Shown here: positions 26,688 to 35,323 of the stretch, piece after piece | Position numbering within the stretch: the first letter of the stretch is position 1 | How the letters are laid out: the number at the start of each line of letters is the position of its first letter | Assembly (NCBI GenBank): GCA_030653365.1 | Contig: JAURZL010000005.1 | Span: forward strand, 185,469 to 249,468 | Source: Anaerolineaceae bacterium | GTDB lineage: Bacteria; Chloroflexota; Anaerolineae; Anaerolineales; Anaerolineaceae | DNA: 64,000 nt | Direction of reading: 5' to 3' | The notes under the pieces: generated by a model | Told to the model about the DNA's origin: nothing | The model's input: the letters and a program-made list of their open reading frames with translations, nothing else | Databases searched by the model: none | Program-made: the position numbers and the translations under genes

Positions 26688-28133
26688 TTATTGGAATAAA
26701 TCAGCTTGAATTTTATACTGTTCAAAGAGGTCGCTATATAAACCTGAATGACTTTGATCGGGGTAAATCAATGAAGGTTCGTCGAATGTGCTTAAGAGCG
26801 ACTCTTCAAATGAATTTCCGGTATCTAAGGCCAGACAGGAGTAAGCAAATAATCCATGAGTGACTGTTTCTTGTCCTGAATAGACAGAAACGGGACGTTG
26901 TGTAATATCAGCGAAGATTTGTGACCAACCAGGTGTTCTGACCCCGCCGCCCGCCAAAGCGATTTGATTAATCGGAATACCCAATTCCTCAAAGATTTTT
27001 ATGATGTAAAGCAGGCTAAAACCAACTCCTTCCATTACAGCCCTGAGTAAATGAGCTCTGGTATGAGATAAAGAGAGTCCATGAAAACTCCCTCGCAAGG
27101 AATCATTCCAAAATGGAGTACGTTCACCGGAAAGAAATGGCAGGAAGAAACAACCTTCACTTCCAGCTGGTATTGCATGCGCCTCCTGGATCGCAGAATG
27201 GAAAGACATATCCGGATAGAGGTTCTTCCATGCCCATTGCAAGGCAGCACCGGTGGTTGATGATACCCCTCCCAGCAGTGGATAGAATAATAATGGATAG
27301 GTATAAATCCTCCCTTGAGGATCAACGACGGAAGCGCCCTTCTTTAATGGAAGGAAAATCATGGATGAAGATCCCAGAGAACAATTCAATCTGTTTTCTA
27401 CAGGTGGTGCACCTGAGATTAAAGCAAGAACATCTCCAGCACCCACAATTACCCTGGCAAGTGGATTCATGTGGTATTTTTCAGCTACTTCCGGAATTAA
27501 ACTTCCAGCGTCATCTTCCGGACGAAGGATTTTGGGAAGGATGGCTGGGTCTACTCCTATGTATTCCAATTGCTCTCTTGCCCAGTCAAGTGTATTCCAA
27601 TTTAACAAGCCTGCACCACCTGGCTCGGTGAAATCCGTTAAAATCATGCCAGTGATCAGGAATCGTAAATAATCCTTTGGCCAAAGGATATGGCGTGCTT
27701 TTTCAATAACGGCCGGTAGATACTTTGCCATCCAATACAGTTTTGGCAGCGTATACGTGGAATTTAATTGGAATGCAGGCAGGTTGAATGCGTTTTGAAG
27801 TTCAACAGTTTCCTGAGTTGCACGCCGGTCTAACCAAAGAATGGTTGGTTGGAGAGGTTGAAAATCCTCATCCAGTAACACAGCGGTATGCATTTGTCCT
27901 GTAAAAGCAATACATTCAATTTGAGCCAATAATCCTGAATTTTGAGAGAGCTTTAACAGACAGGTATCCATTGCTTGTTGCCACAAGTGGGGTGACATTT
28001 CTGCCCACCCAGATTGCGGGCTGTTATATTCATAGCGATCATTCTCTGATGCCAAAATCTTCCCGTCCATTGAATAAACAACAGCTTTGAGGGAGGAGGT
28101 GCCGACATCAATCGCCAGGACATACGGTATCAA
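26688..28133 (-). CDS. FGGY-family carbohydrate kinase, xylulokinase-like (module C)
   Basis: 481 residues with AIDVGTSSLKAVVY at the N-terminus, AGDVLALISGA centrally and AGGGVRTPGWSQIFADI in the ATP-binding half; FTGQMHTAV and WLDRRA fit xylulokinases. TTG is the only plausible start (28133), with GGAG overlapping the end of the upstream dehydrogenase gene; the gap is 6 bases. A zinc polyol dehydrogenase directly upstream would supply the ketose, so polyol to ketose to ketose-phosphate is the simplest reading (inference). Less similar to kinases A and B than they are to each other. Confidence 0.9.
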   Translation of the reverse strand: MIPYVLAIDVGTSSLKAVVYSMDGKILASENDRYEYNSPQSGWAEMSPHLWQQAMDTCLLKLSQNSGLLAQIECIAFTGQMHTAVLLDEDFQPLQPTILWLDRRATQETVELQNAFNLPAFQLNSTYTLPKLYWMAKYLPAVIEKARHILWPKDYLRFLITGMILTDFTEPGGAGLLNWNTLDWAREQLEYIGVDPAILPKILRPEDDAGSLIPEVAEKYHMNPLARVIVGAGDVLALISGAPPVENRLNCSLGSSSMIFLPLKKGASVVDPQGRIYTYPLLFYPLLGGVSSTTGAALQWAWKNLYPDMSFHSAIQEAHAIPAGSEGCFFLPFLSGERTPFWNDSLRGSFHGLSLSHTRAHLLRAVMEGVGFSLLYIIKIFEELGIPINQIALAGGGVRTPGWSQIFADITQRPVSVYSGQETVTHGLFAYSCLALDTGNSFEESLLSTFDEPSLIYPDQSHSGLYSDLFEQYKIQADLFQ

Positions 28134-28139
28134 AATTAT

Positions 28140-29180
28140 TTACTCCAACTCATTAACGTTTAACATGACTTTGAGACCTTTGAGACTTTTAACAATCTCA
28201 AATCCCTTCCCTAATTCCTCGAGTGGAAGCAGGTGACTGATCAATGTTTCCGTATTAACTTGGCCACTCTCAATCATATTCAATGCAGTGTTGAAATCAG
28301 CGGGTGCACTATCTGCAGAACCGGTGATAATGAATTCACCGTAATGGATCAAGTTTGGATCAATATGAAGCTGATCTTTGGGGTAAATCCCAGCAAAAAT
28401 ATTCAAACGACCACCAGGAGCAAGCATTGGGATCACTTCTTCGACCAATCTAGAAGATCCAACAGTTACAACGGCAGCGTCAACACCCCAGCCGGAAGTG
28501 ACATCTTTGATCATAGCAGCCACATCTGTTTCTTTAGGATTGACAATCCAATCCGCACCCAGTTCTTTGGCTTTTTCCAGGCGTTCGGCTACGGGATCGG
28601 AGGCGATGACCCTGGCACCAAAGGCTTTGGCGACCTGTAAATGCATCAAGCCGATCGGTCCCAGACCAGCCACAAGTTCGACTTCACCAGGATAGAGGTG
28701 CAGCATATTCTGGCCTCGTACCACACAGGCAAGTGGTTCTGAAAATGCAGCAGCTTTGAGACTGGTGGAAGACTGTTTAATGATATGAACATTTTTTTCG
28801 GGCACACGCACATAATCGGCAAAACCACCACCATATTGCTGAAAATGTGGGTTTTGACAACGATTTTCACGACCACTGCGGCAAGCCTTACAGACACCAC
28901 ATTTAACACCCATATCCGGCACTACTCTTTGACCCGGTTTGATTATTTTTACGTTTTTTCCTACGGCTGTTACAACGCCGGCCATCTCATGTCCAAGCAC
29001 ACGGGGAAAAGCGACGGAAGCAGATAATCCAGAAAATGCTCTCAAATCCCAGGGGCAGATACCAACATTTCCAACCTGGATGAGCACATCATTATCGCCA
29101 ACCTCTTTGAGAGGAAGGTGTCGTAGTTCTAATTCGTTGGGTTTTTCTGCCCACATCACACGATACGTTTTTTCTGTCAT
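28140..29180 (-). CDS. Zinc-dependent alcohol (polyol) dehydrogenase
   Basis: 346-residue medium-chain dehydrogenase. Catalytic zinc residues: Cys in GICPWDLRAF and His in GHEMAG. Structural zinc residues: CGVCKACRSGRENRC. The Rossmann fold is GLGPIGLMHLQVAKAFGA. AAAGGAG supports ATG 29180; the track start at 29231 is too long. Sorbitol- or threonine-dehydrogenase-like; its place between transporter and kinase genes argues for oxidation of an imported polyol to a ketose (inference). Confidence 0.88.
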   Translation of the reverse strand: MTEKTYRVMWAEKPNELELRHLPLKEVGDNDVLIQVGNVGICPWDLRAFSGLSASVAFPRVLGHEMAGVVTAVGKNVKIIKPGQRVVPDMGVKCGVCKACRSGRENRCQNPHFQQYGGGFADYVRVPEKNVHIIKQSSTSLKAAAFSEPLACVVRGQNMLHLYPGEVELVAGLGPIGLMHLQVAKAFGARVIASDPVAERLEKAKELGADWIVNPKETDVAAMIKDVTSGWGVDAAVVTVGSSRLVEEVIPMLAPGGRLNIFAGIYPKDQLHIDPNLIHYGEFIITGSADSAPADFNTALNMIESGQVNTETLISHLLPLEELGKGFEIVKSLKGLKVMLNVNELE

Positions 29181-29237
29181 AAAGATTTCTCCTTTAAAAT
29201 AATTTTCAATCCACAATAAACCATCTACCAAATAAAG

Positions 29238-30305
29238 TTAATTCATCAGTATTTTTCCAGCAGATTTGTCCCAATTGATAAAAATTTGATCATTTTCGTT
29301 GAATTTTCTCGTTGATGCATAATAAACAGGAACCAGTAATTTCGCACCATTTTCCAAACGAACATGATAATAGACCATCTCCCCTAAAAATGTAACATGA
29401 TCAATGACAGCTGAAACACAATTTCCATCCGGGTTTGGTTCAAATTTCTCGGTAATCAGGATCTGTTCAGGTCTTAAGATCAACCTGGGATTTTTTCCAA
29501 TGTTTTCCACAGGATGTATTTTTATTAAGATAGAGCTGTCTGAAAGAACAAAGAAGGCATTCCCACCCTCATCCTTTTTGTATTCACCATTTAGAATATT
29601 AGATTTCCCGATAAAATCAGCAACAAACTCGGAATTTGGATGGTTGTAAATCTCTTCTGGGGTACCAATCTGAATGATTTTGCCTTTATTCATCACTGCA
29701 ATTCGGTCGGAAATGGTGAGAGCTTCTTCCTGATCGTGTGTCACAAAAATAGAGGTAATGCCTAAATTTCGCTGTAAATCCCGAATTTGAATGCGTGTCT
29801 CTACCCTTAATTTTGCATCCAGGTTCGATAATGGTTCATCCAAGAGTAGGACGGCTGGTTCCATCACCAATCCACGGGCTAATGCTACTCGTTGTTGTTG
29901 TCCTCCGGAAAGCTGGCGAATGGAACGGTCTTCCAGTCCGGATAATCCCACCATTCCCAGTGTATCTGTCACCATTTTACGAATGTCCTGAGAGGGTAGT
30001 TTTCTCACACGCAAGCCATAGGCTATATTTTCATACACCGTCATGTGAGGGAAAAGGGCATAACTTTGGAAAACCAGGGATGTTGGTCGTTTATCTGGGG
30101 ATAATTTTGTCACATCCTCATCATTCATCATAATTCTGCCCGCTTCAGGTTGTTCAAAACCGGACAGAATTCGCAATAATGTTGTCTTACCACATCCGCT
30201 TGGTCCAAGCAGGCAGAGCATTTCACCTTTTTCCACCTGCAGATCAACACCATCAACAGCTTTGACCTTCCCAAAAGATTTGTATATTCCTTCTAATTTA
30301 ACCAT
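29238..30305 (-). CDS. ABC transporter ATP-binding protein, PotA/FbpC type
   Basis: 355 residues: Walker A GPSGCGKTT (about residue 33), signature LSGGQQQRVALARG, Walker B VLLLDEPLSNLDAK, switch His in FVTHDQEEAL, and a C-terminal TOBE-like regulatory domain from about 280. GAGGAG upstream. Energises the fused permease encoded 14 bases upstream. The type is that of polyamine, iron, opine, phosphonate and some sugar/polyol importers, so it does not by itself name the ligand. Confidence 0.93.
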   Translation of the reverse strand: MVKLEGIYKSFGKVKAVDGVDLQVEKGEMLCLLGPSGCGKTTLLRILSGFEQPEAGRIMMNDEDVTKLSPDKRPTSLVFQSYALFPHMTVYENIAYGLRVRKLPSQDIRKMVTDTLGMVGLSGLEDRSIRQLSGGQQQRVALARGLVMEPAVLLLDEPLSNLDAKLRVETRIQIRDLQRNLGITSIFVTHDQEEALTISDRIAVMNKGKIIQIGTPEEIYNHPNSEFVADFIGKSNILNGEYKKDEGGNAFFVLSDSSILIKIHPVENIGKNPRLILRPEQILITEKFEPNPDGNCVSAVIDHVTFLGEMVYYHVRLENGAKLLVPVYYASTRKFNENDQIFINWDKSAGKILMN

Positions 30306-30318
30306 TTGGAAATTCTCC

Positions 30319-32121
30319 TCATCGTATACTGAATTTTTCTAAGCCAAAGACTTTTCCAATGATGGAAATTGCAATTAATGCCATCACGATTAATAAGCTG
30401 GATATCGCAGTGACTGTGGGATCTAAACCATATTCTAATTGTGAAAAAATCCTGACAGGCAAAGTTATGGTTCGCCCTCCGGTTATAAAAATACTTACAG
30501 TTGTTTCATCGAATGAAGTGATGAAAGCAAAAATACCTGCCACAATCAACCCTGGTTTTATCAAAGGCAAGGTAATCGTTCTGAAAGTATGAAAAGCACT
30601 CGCACCCAGATCTCTGGCTGCTTCATGCAGGGAATTGTCAAAACCAACCAGGCTGGAGGAGACTGTTCTGACAACATACGCTGTTGTAAGTACAAGGTGA
30701 GCAAGTAAGAGACCTTGAAATGATACAGTCTGCCGAATTTCTACTAAAAATCGTAATAAAGCAATACCTACAATGACCGCGGGTAACATCAATGGGGAGA
30801 GAAAAATGGAGCGGATAAATTCTCTACCTGGAAAATTATACCGGGATAGACCAAGGCTGGCCAATGTGCCTGTAATCAGCGCAACAACTGTCGAGATTGA
30901 CGCCAGGCGGACACTCAATAAAAATGAACGGATGTATTCAGGCCTATCTAATAAACCGGTGTACCATTTGGTTGAGTAACCACTTGGCGGGAATGTGATC
31001 ATGCTTGAAGAAGAAAATGAACTTAAGATCACTAATGGAAGGGGGAGAATTATAAAGATAATAATCAGAATAATTAGTAGCTTTGATAAAAATGGTTGCA
31101 ACAATCCGAAAAATTTTGCGATTGGAAGTGTGATTTTCTTTAACAACGTTAGCTTGCGAATTTTTCGAGACATTGCTGCGCTGATGGAATAAAGAAATTC
31201 ATTAAAGATTTGTTTAAAGTGTGATAATTTACTTCCAAATTCACTACGAGATTGTTTTGCATCATCCTGACGAAGATCCCCACTTGCAGCAATTTTTGTA
31301 TAAGCCGTAACAATAATAATTGTAAATATCAATAAAATAAATGCAGCTGCAGCAGCAAAAGGCCAATTGAGCAATGCGGTTGCTTGTTGATAAATCAGCA
31401 TTGTCATGACCATTATTTGACCGCCACCCAAAAGTCTTGGGGTCACATAGGAACTAAAACTTAAAAGGAAAACAAAAAGACTTCCAGCAATAATACCTGG
31501 AATACTTAATGGGAATATAACCTTCCAGAATGCTTCCATGGCGCTGCTGCCCAAATCTCGTGCAGCTTCCTGCAATGAGAAATCAATATTGGAAAGGACA
31601 CTGTTGATAGAAAGGATCATATAAGGCATGAATACCTGAGCTAATCCGATGATAATTCCTAATTCACTGGGAATAAAATTAAATTTTGGGACATCCAGGA
31701 ACGCTAATAATTGATTGATCGGCCCGTGACGACCTAAAACAATCATAAGACCTAAGGTTCGGGCAACTACATTTGTTAATAATGGGGTCAAAATTACAAC
31801 TAATAATATAGTTTTTGCAACACCACGAGCTTTATTGATCATCAGTGCCATCGGAAAACCTAAAAGTAGTGACAATAAGGTTGTACCTAACGCAATTCGG
31901 AATGTAACTAGCAGAACTTTCAAATAATAAGTGTCAGCAAAGCGGGTGTAATTTTCTATGGTTAGCGTTCTATCAATTAATCCACTACCTGGAACATGTT
32001 TAAAGAAACTCAATGAAAATAACATTATGATCGGGATAAAAAAACCTATTAGAAGGATGATTATCCCAGGACTGATAAACAAATAAGGGGTTATACTTTT
32101 TTTGCGAGGATTATTTGTCAT
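30319..32121 (-). CDS. Fused two-domain ABC permease, PotB-PotC type
   Basis: 600 residues containing two complete permease units joined by a charged linker around residues 280-345. Each half has its own EAA loop: EAARDLGSSAMEAFWKVIFP in the first, EAARDLGASAFHTFRTI in the second. Related importers normally encode these halves separately; fusions are known in ferric-iron (FbpB/HitB) type systems. Inner membrane, about 12 hydrophobic segments. No strong ribosome site before the ATG. Confidence 0.9.
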   Translation of the reverse strand: MTNNPRKKSITPYLFISPGIIILLIGFFIPIIMLFSLSFFKHVPGSGLIDRTLTIENYTRFADTYYLKVLLVTFRIALGTTLLSLLLGFPMALMINKARGVAKTILLVVILTPLLTNVVARTLGLMIVLGRHGPINQLLAFLDVPKFNFIPSELGIIIGLAQVFMPYMILSINSVLSNIDFSLQEAARDLGSSAMEAFWKVIFPLSIPGIIAGSLFVFLLSFSSYVTPRLLGGGQIMVMTMLIYQQATALLNWPFAAAAAFILLIFTIIIVTAYTKIAASGDLRQDDAKQSRSEFGSKLSHFKQIFNEFLYSISAAMSRKIRKLTLLKKITLPIAKFFGLLQPFLSKLLIILIIIFIILPLPLVILSSFSSSSMITFPPSGYSTKWYTGLLDRPEYIRSFLLSVRLASISTVVALITGTLASLGLSRYNFPGREFIRSIFLSPLMLPAVIVGIALLRFLVEIRQTVSFQGLLLAHLVLTTAYVVRTVSSSLVGFDNSLHEAARDLGASAFHTFRTITLPLIKPGLIVAGIFAFITSFDETTVSIFITGGRTITLPVRIFSQLEYGLDPTVTAISSLLIVMALIAISIIGKVFGLEKFSIR

Positions 32122-32202
32122 TGTTTCGAACTATCCATTCAGGAATTGGAGAGGACATATAGCCCTCTCCAAATTTCCGGAAATCCTAAATATATTTGTT
32201 AC

Positions 32203-33372
32203 CTAATCTAAAATCTCTCGATTCCAACGATCTGCCCAATCTGATTGATTTGCAGAAATGGTTGGATTATCAAGCATCAATAATTTGCCTACTTCTTCTT
32301 CGCCATAAGGCATTTTTGCAGCAAGATCAGCGTCTAAAACAACTGTTTTGTTGGTGGGAGCATAGAATAAATCTCGCGCATAAGCTTCCTGACATGCCTG
32401 GCTTAGATGAATATTGATGAATATTTCTGCCAGATCAGCATTTTCTGAATTGGTGGTAATCGCAGCAGCATTCATGGCTAAGGGTGTCCCTTCCTCTGGT
32501 GCTACAAATTCAACCTTACCGCCTTCTGCTTTGTAAGTTTCCACTAAACCTCTAATTTGAGGAGCGAACCAGACATCACCCTGTTGGAATGCCAGATTTG
32601 TTTCATCAACACCTGATGCAATCATGGGGAAAGGTTTTAGAGCTTTCAATGCTTCAAAGCCTGGATCAATATTGCTTTCATCACCGCCATTTACACGGGC
32701 AGCCATTACCAGGAAAGCTGTGCCTTGGGTTCCTGGGAACACGAAGGGAGCTACTTTCCCAGCATATTCTGGCTTCCAAACATCCAGCCAGGAGGTAGGC
32801 ATTTCTGTAACATATTCGGTGTTGACCATTAAACCGATTGAGAGGAATGCCACACCATATCCACCATAATCCTTGGCTTGGGGATAAAGATTAGCAAATT
32901 CAGGTACACCAGCAGGATTCGCTGGTAAAACCACACCATCGGTTGATGCTTGTTGAATTTGAGAAATACTGAGATAGACGATATCCATTGTGGGAGCGTC
33001 TAATTCAGCATAAATTCGAGCATATCGATCTGATGATCCACCCAGAACTAACTCAACTTCAGCGCCAGTTTTTTCTGTGAACTCTTTGATAACATATTCC
33101 CGAACGATTTCTTCCTGGGGACCACCCCAAATACCAACTACGAGGGTTCTGCCTAAACCGATTTTTTCTGGTTCTGCGGTGGGGGCAGGTACTTCTGTTG
33201 GTGCAGGTGCAACGGGTTCAGCTGGTTTATCGGTTGGTGCTACTGGTTCCACAGGTGCAACTGGTTCTACTGGGGCAGGGGTGGGGGTTGGTGAACAACC
33301 TACAGCGCTGACCACCAGGACTATAGCCAGTAATAATGTTAAGCTGGCATGGATTGTAAATTTTTTCATCAT
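32203..33372 (-). CDS. ABC transporter substrate-binding lipoprotein, PotD/Fbp-like
   Basis: 389 residues with a lipobox ending at Cys26 (VSAVGC), a Pro/Ala/Glu/Thr linker to about residue 70 and then a periplasmic-binding fold beginning LVVGIWGGPQEE. AAGGAG precedes two adjacent ATGs (33372 and 33369). First gene of the cluster C operon, controlled by the operator at 33507-33523. Ligand unknown: family members bind polyamines, iron, opines, 2-aminoethylphosphonate or sugars; the downstream enzymes favour a polyol or sugar conjugate (inference). Confidence 0.9.
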   Translation of the reverse strand: MMKKFTIHASLTLLLAIVLVVSAVGCSPTPTPAPVEPVAPVEPVAPTDKPAEPVAPAPTEVPAPTAEPEKIGLGRTLVVGIWGGPQEEIVREYVIKEFTEKTGAEVELVLGGSSDRYARIYAELDAPTMDIVYLSISQIQQASTDGVVLPANPAGVPEFANLYPQAKDYGGYGVAFLSIGLMVNTEYVTEMPTSWLDVWKPEYAGKVAPFVFPGTQGTAFLVMAARVNGGDESNIDPGFEALKALKPFPMIASGVDETNLAFQQGDVWFAPQIRGLVETYKAEGGKVEFVAPEEGTPLAMNAAAITTNSENADLAEIFINIHLSQACQEAYARDLFYAPTNKTVVLDADLAAKMPYGEEEVGKLLMLDNPTISANQSDWADRWNREILD

Positions 33373-33506
33373 ATTCTCCTTAAACTAATTTCCTGAGTTT
33401 TGTATTTGTACTTTTTGGAGATTATCTCCATTTTGCTTTTCTCTTCTTCGATACTAAATCCTCCTTTCAAGGGTTTCATTATTTACGTGATGAATGCTCC
33501 ATCGAA

Positions 33507-33523
33507 AAAAGTTGACAACTTTT
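33507..33523. promoter_or_regulatory. GntR/HutC-type operator at the cluster C operon promoter
   Basis: AAAAGTTGACAACTTTT, a perfect 8+1+8 palindrome, overlapping the last two bases of the regulator gene. It shares AAAAGT-N5-ACTTTT with the site at 34320-34336. On the minus strand it contains TTGTCA, a possible -35, 17 bases from a weak ATTCAT -10. Confidence 0.65.
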
Positions 33524-34259
33524 ATCGGAGCAAATGAAGTGAATACTTGTACATATCACTTCGGCTAATGACAATGTGATGTTCGAGTGGTTGATGGTTA
33601 AGGGTATAAACAACTCCCTCAACCTTTAACAATGGATTCCCAACCGGTACTCCTAATAGATTAGATTGTTCTTCTGTAGCGGAAATAGCTTCAATGATTT
33701 TATCGGACTCAATCAGAGGAATTCGTTTCAATTCAAAAAGATTATAAAGTGAAACAATTCGCTCCAGATCTTCCCGACACATATAAATCCCGGGAGGAAG
33801 ATTTACATATGAAATATTGATGGCAACGGGTATTTTGTTTACTATTCTTAATCGATTGATATGAATTACCGGCTTATCGCAGCATATTTGTAAAGATTTA
33901 ACGATGTGTTGAGGAGCAATGTCTACCCGATAATCCAGAATATTAGTTGTTGCTTCATATCCATGTGCTTTCATGTCCTCTGTAAAGCTTGTTAATTGGG
34001 AAAGGCCACGATTGAGTGAACTTTTCTCACGAATAACAATTGTTCCTCTTCCTTGAATGCGGTTGATATAACCTTCATGCTCAAGATCCTTTATTGCCTG
34101 ACGGACAGTAGCCCGGCTGAGCCCATAGCGGTCAACCAATAACATTTCAGGAGGGAAGGCCGAGCCAGGGGGATATGCACCGGCATTCAGATCCTGAAGG
34201 AGAATCTCTTTCAATTGGACATACAAAGGTAAGGGTGAGCGTCTGTCGATTGTTTTCAT
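33522..34259 (-). CDS. GntR/HutC-family transcriptional regulator
   Basis: 245 residues: winged helix-turn-helix at about 10-75 (PLYVQLKEILLQDL, then LSRATVRQAIKDLEHEGYI) and a C-terminal UTRA ligand-binding domain from about 95. The track ORF begins at 34346, but the winged-helix start and the promoter at 34300-34328 support ATG 34259; no clear Shine-Dalgarno is seen. It lies immediately upstream of the transporter-catabolic operon. The same operator pattern at its own promoter and at the operon promoter indicates autoregulation and local control. Confidence 0.9.
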   Translation of the reverse strand: MKTIDRRSPLPLYVQLKEILLQDLNAGAYPPGSAFPPEMLLVDRYGLSRATVRQAIKDLEHEGYINRIQGRGTIVIREKSSLNRGLSQLTSFTEDMKAHGYEATTNILDYRVDIAPQHIVKSLQICCDKPVIHINRLRIVNKIPVAINISYVNLPPGIYMCREDLERIVSLYNLFELKRIPLIESDKIIEAISATEEQSNLLGVPVGNPLLKVEGVVYTLNHQPLEHHIVISRSDMYKYSLHLLR

Positions 34260-34290
34260 ATGATATGGAAGAAAGATTGGAAAAAGTAAT

Positions 34291-34300
34291 TGTACGTACA
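34291..34300. promoter_or_regulatory. Palindrome over the predicted regulator transcription start
   Basis: TGTACGTACA, a perfect 10-bp palindrome directly after the -10 box, at the expected start of transcription. Second candidate protein-binding site; different sequence from the AAAAGT-N5-ACTTTT operators. Confidence 0.4.
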
Positions 34301-34328
34301 TCCTAACAAATTTAGAGTTAAAAGTCAA
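34300..34328 (-). promoter_or_regulatory. Promoter of the GntR regulator gene
   Basis: On the minus strand: TTGACT (34323-34328), 17-base spacer, TAGGAT (34300-34305). The -35 box lies inside the operator at 34320-34336. Confidence 0.7.
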
Positions 34329-34336
34329 CCACTTTT
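34320..34336. promoter_or_regulatory. GntR/HutC-type operator at the regulator promoter
   Basis: AAAAGTCAACCACTTTT; arms AAAAGT and ACTTTT around five bases, matching the arms of the perfect palindrome at 33507-33523. It covers the -35 box, a position that would repress the regulator's own gene. Confidence 0.65.
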
Positions 34337-34437
34337 CTTGTTTCAACCTTAAAATATGGATAAAAAAACAAAAATTTAAGAATCAGATTTCCGGTTAATA
34401 TTTGATACCGCATGTTTTTCAAAATTCTCAATTAAAT

Positions 34438-34473
34438 AAAAAAAATAGAAGCGATTAACCTTCTATTTTTTTT
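34438..34473 (-). terminator. Second terminator downstream of rubrerythrin
   Basis: 14-bp stem (34438-34451 with 34460-34473) with eight A residues on one side and eight T on the other, so it would terminate in either direction. It separates the rubrerythrin gene from the GntR promoter region. Confidence 0.8.
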
Positions 34474-34547
34474 GTTGATAATGGTCTATCAGAATTCCAA
34501 ATCAGATGATTTTCCGATCAAGAAAACAACCTTATTGAAATAGTGGG

Positions 34548-34592
34548 ATTTAATTATTCAAAGATTACAGAGTAATCTTTGAATAATTAAAT
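34548..34592 (-). terminator. Long perfect hairpin just after the rubrerythrin stop
   Basis: 21-bp perfect stem (34548-34568 with 34572-34592) with a 3-base AGA loop, starting one base after the stop codon of the rubrerythrin gene on the minus strand. No T-run follows; mRNA 3'-end protection is as likely as termination. Confidence 0.75.
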
Positions 34593-34593
34593 A

Positions 34594-35091
34594 TTAGATC
34601 AACACAAATTTCTTCCCAAGTGCACCACAAACCGGACATTTTTCCGGTGGGGTACCCAGTTCGATATAACCACAAACAGGACAGAGGAAAAATTCACTCT
34701 CGTCAAGGTCTTTTCCTTGTTTGACAGCCTCTAATGCCAGGGAATAAAGTCGGGCGTGTACTTCTTCTGCGGCTGGTGCATAATCAAACATGCGGCTAGC
34801 TTTATGGCCTTCAGCTTTGGCTTCTTCCAACATGGGTGGATACATTTCAGTGAATTCATACGTTTCACCCGCGATTGCAGCTTCAAGGTTGGCGATGGTA
34901 TTGCCGATGTTATCCATAGCTTTCAGATGGCCTTCGGCATGAATTTTTTCAGCTTCCGCTGTAGTCTCGAACAATTTTGCAATATTCTCAAAACCATCTG
35001 CAGCAGCTTTTTTGGCAAATGCTTTGTATTTCTGGTATGCCTGGCTTTCTCCTGAGAAGGCAGTTTTTAAATTTTTCATTGTTTCGGTCAT
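34594..35091 (-). CDS. Rubrerythrin
   Basis: 165 residues: a four-helix di-iron domain with FSGESQAY, EAEKIHAEGH and EEVHARLYSLA supplying the Glu and ExxH ligands, then a C-terminal rubredoxin with two CPVCG knuckles. Reduces hydrogen peroxide in anaerobes, protecting oxygen-sensitive metal enzymes such as those encoded nearby. GGAGA before the ATG; a perfect TATAAT -10 lies at 35132-35137 on the minus strand with a weak -35. Confidence 0.95.
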   Translation of the reverse strand: MTETMKNLKTAFSGESQAYQKYKAFAKKAAADGFENIAKLFETTAEAEKIHAEGHLKAMDNIGNTIANLEAAIAGETYEFTEMYPPMLEEAKAEGHKASRMFDYAPAAEEVHARLYSLALEAVKQGKDLDESEFFLCPVCGYIELGTPPEKCPVCGALGKKFVLI

Positions 35092-35131
35092 AGAATCTCC
35101 TATTTATGTTTTGTAATAATATTCACAATTC

Positions 35132-35137
35132 ATTATA
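35132..35137 (-). promoter_or_regulatory. -10 box of the rubrerythrin promoter
   Basis: TATAAT on the minus strand, 41 bases upstream of the start codon. The -35 position (TTTCAA) is weak, which would suit an activated or alternative-factor promoter. Confidence 0.4.
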
Positions 35138-35323
35138 CGTTCTTATTCAGGCAATTGAAAATTGAATTTTTCATTAAAAAAATTGGAATTTGTCATTTTA
35201 TCGGATGCATGACACGATCTGCTCATTCAAATGCACCACTCTTTTTCTCAGTAAGATGAAGAAAAAGTTATGGTTGTCGAGTCCCATAGCTTTTTTAAAT
35301 GTTGATTGGATCAATTTGATTGA

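Larger units (their letters stand above)
34260..34593. other. 334-base intergenic region between GntR and rubrerythrin genes
   Basis: Contains, right to left, the 21-bp hairpin, the A/T-tract terminator and the GntR promoter with two palindromes. No gene. Confidence 0.7.
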
